NCBI GenBank assembly: GCA_002413325.1
Contig: DHWT01000071.1
Span: forward strand, 1-5,755
Direction: 5' to 3'
DNA: 5,755 bases
Source: Chitinophagaceae bacterium UBA5175
Lineage (GTDB): Bacteria; Bacteroidota; Bacteroidia; Chitinophagales; Chitinophagaceae
Positions 1 to 5,755 of this stretch are shown here, piece after piece. Both the position numbers and the translations under genes were made by a program. Numbering within the stretch: position 1 is the first letter of the stretch; each line of letters begins with the position of its first letter. The notes below the pieces were generated by a model. That model had not been told where the DNA came from, did no database searches, and saw only the letters and a program-made list of their open reading frames with translations.

Positions 1-2065
1 TAACATACTGAAAGTACAGGATATCATTTCTGCTGATGCCTCTTTCTTCCGGGTTTTCACTTTTGATTTTCTGGAAGGCAGTGCAACAACAGCCTTAACT
101 GATCCTCATTCCATCGTGCTGACGGAAAGCCTTGCACGTAAGCTTTTCGGTTCCACTGATATGGTGGTTAACCAGATGGTCATTTTTCCCGGCAATTCTC
201 CGGCCAGGGTATCAGCAGTCATAAGGGATGTTCCACGTAACAGTCACTTGCATTTTTCCGGGGTTCGTCTGCTTCCTGAACCGGTTACGGGCAATTGGCA
301 GAATGCTTCCCTTTATACCTATTTATTATTGAAAACACCCGGATCGCTGCAATCCCTGCGCCAGCAACTGCCCGCATTTGTTGCCCGGACGATTCGGAAA
401 GAAATGCATGCAGACAAATATCAGCTGGAACTGCAACCACTTACTTCTATACATCTGCATTCGAATCTGGACTATGAAATAAGCCCGAATGGCAGTATGA
501 GCAGGATTTATATTTTCAGTGTCATTGCACTGCTGATCCTTTTTATTGCCATCATCAACTATATTAATTTGGCAACAGCCAGGGCTTCTTCCCGCATTAA
601 GGAAATCGGCGTTCGTAAAACCCTTGGATCCGGCAAAGCCCAGCTGGTATATCTTTTCATAACTGAGGCTGTACTGGTAACCATAATGGCCGGTTTGATG
701 GCGCTTGTACTGGTACGTTTTTCGATGCCGCTTTTCAACCAGCTTACAGGAAAGGTTCTTTCCCTGTGGCGGTTTGGTATCCTGACCAGTCTCGGGTTCA
801 TTTTGTTATTTTCGGTGGTCATCGGTTTGATCAGCGGCATTTACCCTTCGCTGATCCTGGCCGGATTTCAAACCATTCCGGCACTCCGGGGTAAAATGAC
901 CAATATCGGTGGAACGGTATCCTTCCGGAAATCATTGCTGGTATTGCAATTTGTGATTACGGTATTTATGATCTCAGCTTCTTTTATCATATATCAGCAG
1001 CTGCAATTTGTAAACCAGGCGGACCTGGGATTCAATAAAGACCAGGTGTTAACCTTTCATATTGATAATCGCAGTCTTCGTTCCCAATTACCTGTCATTA
1101 AATCACGGCTATTACAAAATCCTCTGATTGAGCAGGCGGCGATAGCCGGTAATCCCGTGGGTAATAATGATCTCGGCACTTATGGATATTATTATGAAAA
1201 TAATTCCGGAGCGATTGCACCGGAAACAAAGGCCGTCCAGGAACTGATGGTGGATGCGGACTTCCTGGCAACCATGCAGATCGGATTGAAGGAAGGGCGG
1301 AACTTTTCAGCTAGCCAGCTGACTGATACGGCCGGTTCCATTCTGGTGAATGAAACGTTGGTGAAAGAAATGGGCTGGACGAGTGCGCTGGGGAAAAAAA
1401 TGCTCTCTTCACGTAACAAGGATGGACAACCGAAAACGGTCGTGGGTGTGATCCGGGATTTCCATACCTATTCTTTTCAGCATAAAGTAGCACCACTTGT
1501 GCTGATTCTGCCACCCAATGTAAATGAACAGGACAACCTGTATGTCCGCCTGGCGAAGGGCAGGACCAAAGAAGCCATGGCTTATCTGGATAATGTGTAT
1601 AAGGGTTTTGATCCGGGCAATCCGGTTGAATATCATTTCCTGGACCAGAATTTTGCACAGCAATATCAGGCGGAACAGAAAGAAGGTAATCTCGCGTTGT
1701 TATTTACAGCACTGGCGATGGTGCTCTCCCTGGTCGGATTGTTCGGGCTCGTGAGTTACACGGCGCAGCAATTAACCAGGGGAATCGGAATCCGTAAAGT
1801 ACTGGGCGCCTCCCTTTATCAAATTGTAAAACTTTTGTCATCCGGTTATATGCAATTGGTTCTGGTAGCCGTCCTGATCAGTTTTCCTGTTTCCTGGTAT
1901 GTCATGAATGCCTGGCTTTCCGATTTTGCCTACCGGGTTCCATTAAATTTTTGGGTATTTATTGCAGCGGGCTTCCTATCGGCTCTCCTGGCTATGATCA
2001 TCGTTGGTATTCGGGGGCTGAACGCAGGGAGTGCAAATCCTGTCAGGAGTTTGAAAACAGAATGA
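1..2065 (+). CDS. FtsX/MacB-type ABC transporter permease, 5' truncated by window edge
   Basis: This is the inner-membrane permease subunit of a type VII (MacB/LolC/FtsX-like) ABC exporter; substrate unknown. The frame is open from base 2 (base 1 ends the preceding codon), and 687 residues are visible. Alignment to the complete paralogue at 2791-5160 suggests that about 105-115 N-terminal residues, including the first membrane helix, lie outside. A GTG at 116 is internal, because protein-like sequence matching the paralogue precedes it. Visible order: end of the first periplasmic domain (residues 1-165), helices near 169-187, 213-238, 261-288 and 311-330, second periplasmic domain (about 335-560) with the signature VGVIRDFH near 481, then helices near 563-585, 613-636 and 650-670. 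The first FtsX motif (NLATAR...KEIGVRK) is near 189-206. The second reads TRGIGIRKVLGAS near 592-604, with Gly where Glu is usual. The protein ends NPVRSLKTE, a typical family C-terminus. No ATPase gene is adjacent in the window. Family call is secure; transported substrate is not inferable. Confidence 0.95.
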   Translation, partial: NILKVQDIISADASFFRVFTFDFLEGSATTALTDPHSIVLTESLARKLFGSTDMVVNQMVIFPGNSPARVSAVIRDVPRNSHLHFSGVRLLPEPVTGNWQNASLYTYLLLKTPGSLQSLRQQLPAFVARTIRKEMHADKYQLELQPLTSIHLHSNLDYEISPNGSMSRIYIFSVIALLILFIAIINYINLATARASSRIKEIGVRKTLGSGKAQLVYLFITEAVLVTIMAGLMALVLVRFSMPLFNQLTGKVLSLWRFGILTSLGFILLFSVVIGLISGIYPSLILAGFQTIPALRGKMTNIGGTVSFRKSLLVLQFVITVFMISASFIIYQQLQFVNQADLGFNKDQVLTFHIDNRSLRSQLPVIKSRLLQNPLIEQAAIAGNPVGNNDLGTYGYYYENNSGAIAPETKAVQELMVDADFLATMQIGLKEGRNFSASQLTDTAGSILVNETLVKEMGWTSALGKKMLSSRNKDGQPKTVVGVIRDFHTYSFQHKVAPLVLILPPNVNEQDNLYVRLAKGRTKEAMAYLDNVYKGFDPGNPVEYHFLDQNFAQQYQAEQKEGNLALLFTALAMVLSLVGLFGLVSYTAQQLTRGIGIRKVLGASLYQIVKLLSSGYMQLVLVAVLISFPVSWYVMNAWLSDFAYRVPLNFWVFIAAGFLSALLAMIIVGIRGLNAGSANPVRSLKTE

Positions 2066-2173
2066 GATCAGGTCTAATCTAAGCCTGCATTAACTCATGG
2101 ACATTCTGCTTGATAAAGTCATCTAATAACAATACATCCTCGATCTCAGAGTTCGATGGTCCTTTCTACTGAT

Positions 2174-2204
2174 GAGAAGGTCCTGTTCGGACCTTCTCTC
2201 TTTT
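2174..2204 (+). terminator. Intrinsic terminator of the first permease gene
   Basis: A perfect 10-bp stem (GAGAAGGTCC, 2174-2183, with GGACCTTCTC, 2189-2198) closes a 5-base loop TGTTC and is followed by TCTTTT at 2199-2204. It starts 108 bases after the stop codon of the upstream permease gene. The complementary strand has no T-run after the stem, so it should act only on plus-strand transcription. It separates the first permease from the second transcriptionally. Confidence 0.8.
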
Positions 2205-2272
2205 GTAACGCTCTGTAAGTCATCTGTTTATCCCTTAATCTCCTAAAAGAACCAGTACAAGTAACGCTTACT

Positions 2273-2431
2273 ATGAAACACCAAATCCCTATAAAAGCCA
2301 AAAAAGCGGAGTGTTTCTGGCGCATACAGCGGCTCACTTTTCGATTAAAATATCTGGTTGAAAGCGAGATGCGTTTTATAGGTGGTGCAAAACCTACAGA
2401 AACTAACGGAAAAGCGGTCCGGGTGGGTTAA
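2273..2431 (+). CDS. Possible small basic ORF, 52 codons, doubtful
   Basis: An ATG at 2273 opens a 52-residue frame ending at TAA 2429-2431. The product would be basic (many Lys and Arg), beginning MKHQIPIKAKK, with no membrane segment and no motif I recognise. The ATG is preceded by no purine-rich ribosome site, which is not decisive in Bacteroidota. It lies about 70 bases after the terminator hairpin, with no clear promoter between. A small hairpin (2421-2440) overlaps its stop codon. It could equally be a chance open frame in noncoding DNA. I list it because it is uninterrupted and lies outside any larger gene. Confidence 0.2.
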   Translation: MKHQIPIKAKKAECFWRIQRLTFRLKYLVESEMRFIGGAKPTETNGKAVRVG

Positions 2432-2445
2432 ACCATACCCTCAGA

Positions 2446-2631
2446 TCAGATCATCCTCAGACATACTTCAAGTACGAATACGAGCCATATGCCCCCGGCA
2501 ACAAACAATAATGAACCCAAAAGTATTTTAATAAGCTTGAGTTGAAATAGATAATATTTGACCTTACATTGTTTATTTCTATAACAACATTTGATCCAAC
2601 AATTTATTTCTCCAAATTCATTTTTCGCAAG
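2446..2631 (-). pseudogene. Startless open frame encoding a membrane-helix-like segment
   Basis: Read on the minus strand, the frame is open for 61 sense codons between an upstream TGA (2632-2634) and the stop TGA at 2446-2448. The second half translates to a long hydrophobic run (about codons 33-58, including ILLGSLLFVAGGIWLVFVLE) that looks like one transmembrane helix preceded by basic residues. No ATG, GTG or TTG precedes this helix; the only ATG is the penultimate sense codon. It may be the remnant of a small membrane protein gene, or A/T-rich noncoding DNA that happens to read as hydrophobic codons. I do not recognise a family. Confidence 0.2.
2558..2585 (+). promoter_or_regulatory. Speculative promoter upstream of second permease gene
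   Basis: TTGACC (2558-2563) and TATAAC (2580-2585) are separated by 16 bases, resembling a general primary-sigma promoter. The Bacteroidota consensus (TTTG then TAnnTTTG) is matched only imperfectly: AACATTTG at 2586-2593 matches 7 of 8 positions but the spacing from the upstream TTTG is long. A second near-match, GATATTTG at 2763-2770, lies nearer the gene but would leave a very short leader. Use of this site would give a leader of nearly 200 bases before the ATG at 2791. Confidence 0.2.
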
Positions 2632-2652
2632 TCAATGTGTAAAAAAAATGAA
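2617..2652. repeat. A/T-rich inverted repeat, 9-bp arms
   Basis: TTCATTTTT at 2617-2625 is the exact reverse complement of AAAAATGAA at 2644-2652, with an 18-base spacer. It lies about 140 bases upstream of the second permease start. It may be a regulator-binding site or a chance product of A/T-rich sequence; the long loop and weak pairs make a terminator unlikely. Confidence 0.35.
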
Positions 2653-2790
2653 CAGTCGTTGTATCAGGATCGTACAATCCTAAACAAGAATTGCCTATTA
2701 AATCTATGAAGAACAACTAATTAAATATCTGGCACCTTTTTAGAGCCAGTTATCAGGTTCGGGATATTTGCTCAAACAATTACACGTAAT

Positions 2791-5160
2791 ATGATCAGGA
2801 ACTATTTCAAAACCGCATGGCTGAATCTGGTTCGCAATAAATTATTTTCAGCTATTAATATTTTAGGTCTTGGTCTGGGGATGGCGTGCAGCCTGCTGAT
2901 CATGTTATGGGTTCAGGACGAACGTAGTGTTGACTCCTTTCATGTCAATGGCAAACAATTGTATCAGGTCTATGAGCGCAGATATTTTGATGGCAAAATA
3001 GGAGCTGATTTTCCAACACAGGCTTTGCTGGCGCAGGAGCTCAAACGGGTAATTCCGGAAATAGCTTATTCCAGCAGCCTTGAATGGAATACTACTAATA
3101 CATTTGAAGCGAACAACAAGATCAATAAACTGTCAGGCTCTTTTGCAGGTGCTGACTTTTTCACTATGTTCAGCTATCCACTACTTCAGGGTACGGCTCA
3201 AACAGCGTTGGCGAGTTTAAACGGAATCTCCATTTCCAGAAGAATGGCAAAAATATTTTTTGGTAGTCCCGAACAAGCGATAGGTAAAACCATACGTTAT
3301 GAGAACAGCGATAATTTTACCGTAACAGCAGTGTTTGAAGATTTGCCAGCAAATTCTTCCCAGCAATTTGATTTTTTAAGAAGCTGGAAAGCTTTTGAGA
3401 AGGAAAACGCTGACTGGATCAACAATTGGGGAAATACAGATGCGCCTACTTATATACAGTTACGTGCAGGTGCTCGTCCAACTGAGGTAGAAACAAAAAT
3501 TAAAGATTTTGTATACCGGTATCACGAAAAAAGCAAAGGATTTCGTGTTGAATTGGGCCTGCTGCCTTATTCAGATAAATATCTTCATTCAACTTTTAAG
3601 AATGGTCTGATAGATGGCGGCCGCATAGAATATGTAAGGCTTTTCAGTGTAGTAGCCATTTTTATTCTGCTGATTGCATGCATCAATTTCATGAACCTCG
3701 CCACGGCACGCTCTGCAAAACGTGCCAAAGAAGTCGGGGTTCGTAAAGTGGTTGGGGCAGCTCGTATCAATTTAGTGATCCAGTTTATGGGTGAAGCCAT
3801 GTTACTCACCCTGCTTTCCATAGTAGTCGCTATTTTGTTCGTTTCTTTGATACTGCCACTATTCAATAACCTGACCGGTAAAAAATTATCCCTGCCACTG
3901 ACCAAACCTGTTTTTTGGATGGCGCTTTTTGGTTTACTAACCTTCTCAGGTTTTGTAGCTGGCAGTTACCCGGCCTTATTCCTGTCTTCGCTGAATCCCA
4001 TCCGGGTGCTAAAAGGCAATCTGAAATTTAATTGGAAAACCGGGTTTTTCCGCCAGGGCTTGGTGATCTTTCAGTTTTCACTTTCGATTTTCCTCATTGT
4101 GAGTATGATCGTAATTTACCGTCAGTTGAATTTTATACAGACAAAGAATCTGGGGTTTGACCGCACAAATCTTTTGTACATCCCGCTGGAAGGGGAGTTA
4201 TCCCAAAAATATAATTTGTTTAAAGAAAATGCATCCAAAATACCGGGAGTACTGAGTATTTCTAAAATCAGACAACCGCCCACAACGCTTTTTACACATT
4301 CAGGCGATATTAAATGGATCGGGAAAGACCCTAATGTAGTTGCGTCTTTTGTGATTACAGATGTGGGGTATGATTTTGCAAAAACTATGAGCCTGAAATT
4401 TGCAGAAGGACGGGATTTCTCTAAAGATTTTGGTACTGATTCAACTGGTTTCATTCTGAATGAAACGGCAGTAAAGAAAATAGGTTACAAACAACCTCTC
4501 GGTAAAACTTTGTGGTGGGGGGATCATCAGGGTCAAATAGTTGGCATTGTACGGGATTTCCATTTTGCTTCCCTGCATCAGGCAATCGAGCCGTTGATCA
4601 TACGCCTTTATGAATCGCGGCAGTCAGGCACCATGCTGATTCGCCTGGAAGCCGGAAAAACTAAACAGGGTCTTGCGAATTTGCAGAATCTATGCAGACA
4701 GATAAATCCAAATTTTCCGTTTTCTTACCAGTTTTCCGATGAAGAATTCAGCAAGCTGTATAAAAGCGAACAGATTGTAAGTGAACTTTCCAATTACTTT
4801 GCTTTTATGGCCATTTTCATATCCTGCCTTGGCCTGTTTGGTTTAGCCACATTCTCTGCGGAGCAGCGTACAAAAGAAATCGGCGTACGCAAAGTGTTGG
4901 GCGCTTCTATCCCAGCCATTATTTCCCTGTTGTCAGCTAACTTTTTGAAGCCAGTTGCCTTTGCCATGTTTATTGCCTTTCCCATTTCTTGGTTTGCAAT
5001 GAATCGTTGGCTATCGGACTACTCTTACAAGATAAATATCGAGTGGTCGATATTTGCGGTGGCAGGTTTTATGACGATTGGTATTGCGCTTCTGACTGTA
5101 AGTTATCAAAGTATAGCTGCCGCGCTGATGAACCCTGTGAAAAGCCTGAGGACAGAGTAA
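2791..5160 (+). CDS. FtsX/MacB-type ABC transporter permease, complete
   Basis: This is a complete 789-residue inner-membrane permease of the type VII ABC exporter family. The ATG at 2791 is chosen because the product starts MIRNYFKTAWLNLVRNK, the standard family N-terminus. No Shine-Dalgarno sequence is evident, as usual in Bacteroidota. Order: helix 1 (about 18-41), first periplasmic MacB-like domain (45-275), helices near 281-301, 330-356 and 375-398, helix 5 (421-443), second periplasmic domain (450-665) with VGIVRDFHFASLH near 583-595, then helices near 668-690, 715-738 and 752-775. Cytoplasmic FtsX motifs are NLATARSAKRAKEVGVRK (302-319) and EQRTKEIGVRKVLGAS (691-706). It ends NPVKSLRTE. 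The region after helix 1 reads DERSVDSFH, a variant of the common DELSYDxFH. Known family members work with an ATP-binding subunit by transmitting motion to the periplasm; none is encoded nearby. It is paralogous to the upstream permease but clearly diverged from it. Substrate is unknown. Confidence 0.97.
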   Translation: MIRNYFKTAWLNLVRNKLFSAINILGLGLGMACSLLIMLWVQDERSVDSFHVNGKQLYQVYERRYFDGKIGADFPTQALLAQELKRVIPEIAYSSSLEWNTTNTFEANNKINKLSGSFAGADFFTMFSYPLLQGTAQTALASLNGISISRRMAKIFFGSPEQAIGKTIRYENSDNFTVTAVFEDLPANSSQQFDFLRSWKAFEKENADWINNWGNTDAPTYIQLRAGARPTEVETKIKDFVYRYHEKSKGFRVELGLLPYSDKYLHSTFKNGLIDGGRIEYVRLFSVVAIFILLIACINFMNLATARSAKRAKEVGVRKVVGAARINLVIQFMGEAMLLTLLSIVVAILFVSLILPLFNNLTGKKLSLPLTKPVFWMALFGLLTFSGFVAGSYPALFLSSLNPIRVLKGNLKFNWKTGFFRQGLVIFQFSLSIFLIVSMIVIYRQLNFIQTKNLGFDRTNLLYIPLEGELSQKYNLFKENASKIPGVLSISKIRQPPTTLFTHSGDIKWIGKDPNVVASFVITDVGYDFAKTMSLKFAEGRDFSKDFGTDSTGFILNETAVKKIGYKQPLGKTLWWGDHQGQIVGIVRDFHFASLHQAIEPLIIRLYESRQSGTMLIRLEAGKTKQGLANLQNLCRQINPNFPFSYQFSDEEFSKLYKSEQIVSELSNYFAFMAIFISCLGLFGLATFSAEQRTKEIGVRKVLGASIPAIISLLSANFLKPVAFAMFIAFPISWFAMNRWLSDYSYKINIEWSIFAVAGFMTIGIALLTVSYQSIAAALMNPVKSLRTE

Positions 5161-5309
5161 TGTTAGTTAGAAAGAATGAATATTGTCCTTAATGTTTATT
5201 ATCAGGAATATTTTTGCATAGGATTTGATGGTTGTAAGATGAAATCCCACCGGGTCTGACACGTATATAGTTGCCCATTTTTAGTGCTAAGTAGACATTT
5301 GATTTTGGG

Positions 5310-5346
5310 CCCAACTGTAAGATTCAATATTTCGTTGGGTTTATTT
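5310..5346 (+). terminator. Weak candidate terminator for second permease gene
   Basis: CCCAAC (5310-5315) pairs with GTTGGG (5334-5339), extendable by G-U pairs, and is followed by TTTATTT (5340-5346). The 18-base loop is larger than usual and the site lies 150 bases after the stop codon. No better plus-strand terminator was seen in this gap. Confidence 0.3.
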
Positions 5347-5505
5347 AAGATTCTCAAATTCCCTGGTGAAATTCAGACTATCTGGAATACCCAATTCAAT
5401 TCGCGTCTCGTTGAACTGATTTAGGTTCAAAGGCCCAAACATTGTCCCGACCCCCTGTAAACCGGACAGTTTTCTAAAGATGATCTGGTAGTTCCTCCGC
5501 GGTCC
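5341..5505 (-). pseudogene. Minus-strand open frame of 54 codons, possible gene remnant
   Basis: Between a TAA at 5506-5508 and a TAA at 5341-5343 the minus strand is open for 54 sense codons. The only ATG (5440-5442) would give 33 residues. The translation has a balanced, protein-like composition, including NYQIIFRKLSGLQG, and a charged C-terminus ending FTREFENLK. I recognise no family. It starts just after the terminator of the next minus-strand gene, so it is not an extension of that gene. It could be a small real gene, the end of a decayed one, or chance. Confidence 0.2.
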
Positions 5506-5522
5506 TTACAATTTGAAACTAA

Positions 5523-5560
5523 TAAAAAAGGAAGCTGCACCACGTAAGGATGCAGCCTCC
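5523..5560 (-). terminator. Intrinsic terminator of the minus-strand partial gene
   Basis: Read on the minus strand, GGAGGCTGCATC (5560-5549) pairs over 12 bp, with two G-U pairs, with GGTGCAGCTTCC (5541-5530) around a 7-base loop. It is followed by TTTTTTA (5529-5523). The hairpin begins 13 bases after the stop codon at 5574-5576. There is no T-run on the plus-strand side, so it is directional. Confidence 0.88.
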
Positions 5561-5573
5561 CGCTGAAAAAGCA

Positions 5574-5755
5574 CTACAACGTTACTGCCAGTGTTCCGGT
5601 ATTACCTGGAACATCGGTTGCAATAGCACTGATTTTACTACCGGCCAGCACGGCATTTGCCTGCAAAGTCGTGTAGATCCAGTCAATTCCATTGGTCTGT
5701 TGTACGGCATTGCCTTTTTCCAGCAGCGTACCGCTGGCAGCGAAGATCTCTACCC
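5574..5755 (-). CDS. C-terminal end of a hypothetical protein, probably beta-rich
   Basis: The minus-strand frame is open from the window edge to TAG at 5574-5576, giving 59 complete residues; the start lies outside. The visible part begins VEIFAASGTLLEKGNAV and includes DWIYTTLQ and ATDVPGNTG before ending LAVTL. Alternating hydrophobic residues, many Gly, Ala, Thr and Asn, no Cys and no membrane helix suggest a beta-sandwich or immunoglobulin-like fold, perhaps a secreted or surface protein; this is inference from composition. A strong terminator directly after the stop, and a G+C content that looks higher than the adjacent spacer, support a real gene. It converges on the second permease gene and is not in its operon. 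I do not recognise a named family with confidence. Confidence 0.75.
   Translation of the reverse strand, partial: VEIFAASGTLLEKGNAVQQTNGIDWIYTTLQANAVLAGSKISAIATDVPGNTGTLAVTL

Larger units (their letters stand above)
2066..2790. other. Long intergenic region between the two permease genes
   Basis: This 725-base gap has no gene I can support with confidence. Its first 140 bases contain a clear plus-strand terminator. The middle holds a 52-codon plus-strand ORF and, on the minus strand, a 61-codon open frame with a hydrophobic stretch but no ATG, GTG or TTG start. The last 270 bases are strongly A/T-rich and probably contain the promoter of the downstream permease gene. I see no tRNA, rRNA, CRISPR array or intact insertion sequence here. 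The protein-like scraps on both strands could be decayed genes or chance. Confidence 0.7.
5161..5573. other. Convergent intergenic region
   Basis: This 413-base space lies between the plus-strand permease gene and the minus-strand partial gene. It contains a weak candidate plus-strand terminator (5310-5346), a minus-strand open frame of 54 sense codons (5341-5505) and a strong minus-strand terminator (5523-5560). A 27-codon plus-strand ORF at 5176-5259 has an AGAAAG sequence just before its ATG but no other support. I see no RNA gene and no intact mobile element. Confidence 0.65.

Noticed and set aside
116..118. GTG as the start of the first permease gene.
   Set aside because: The frame is open to the window edge and upstream codons encode family-like sequence (FFRVFTFDFLEG) matching the paralogue, so the gene is simply cut by the window.
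2146..2337. Minus-strand 63-codon ORF with a hydrophobic N-terminal half.
   Set aside because: It runs through the plus-strand terminator hairpin, has no recognisable domain, and is rich in Arg, Cys and Ser like a chance frame.
2421..2440. Hairpin GGGTGGGT/ACC-A-TACCC with a 3-base loop.
   Set aside because: No T-run follows on either strand, so it is not an intrinsic terminator, and no RNA context was seen.
4989..5192. Plus-strand 67-codon ORF overlapping the end of the second permease gene in another frame.
   Set aside because: It is almost entirely inside the coding region of a clear family member and has no independent support.
5176..5259. Plus-strand 27-codon ORF starting 16 bases after the second permease stop.
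   Set aside because: It is very short, with no recognisable motif; the purine-rich AGAAAG before the ATG is not enough in an A-rich region.
1..5755. CRISPR array, tRNA or rRNA gene, toxin-antitoxin or defence system.
   Set aside because: No spaced direct repeats, no cloverleaf-like sequence and no coding frame with such a signature were seen on either strand.

Overview
The window looks like an ordinary chromosomal stretch from a member of the Bacteroidota, probably an environmental cytophagal or chitinophagal lineage. The evidence is the pair of large FtsX/MacB-type permeases of about 790 residues with the N-terminal and C-terminal signatures typical of that phylum, the A/T-rich start region without a Shine-Dalgarno sequence, and the wide A/T-rich intergenic spaces. 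Genus cannot be decided from this sequence.

Layout. Bases 1-2065 hold the 3' part of a plus-strand ABC transporter permease gene whose first roughly 110 codons lie outside the window. A strong plus-strand intrinsic terminator follows at 2174-2204. The 725-base gap from 2066 to 2790 has no convincing gene. It holds a weak 52-codon ORF, a minus-strand open frame with a membrane-like segment but no normal start codon, an A/T-rich inverted repeat and a speculative promoter. Bases 2791-5160 hold a complete second permease gene of 789 codons, a paralogue of the first. Bases 5161-5573 are noncoding or contain only fragments: a weak candidate plus-strand terminator, a minus-strand 54-codon open frame, and a strong minus-strand terminator at 5523-5560. 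That last terminator serves the partial minus-strand gene at 5574-5755, of which only the C-terminal 59 residues are visible. That gene converges on the second permease gene.

How the genes relate. Both permeases have the type VII ABC exporter architecture: a membrane helix, a large periplasmic domain and three more helices, with the whole unit duplicated. They would need an ATP-binding subunit, and none is encoded here. The terminator and the long spacer suggest the two are transcribed separately although they lie in tandem. Sampled lines suggest the first gene is more G+C-rich than the second, so a recent tandem duplication is unlikely. Substrate is unknown.

I found no convincing undescribed system. 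The points most worth a second look are a Glu-to-Gly change in the second cytoplasmic motif of the first permease, and several protein-like open frames in the gaps that may be gene remnants.
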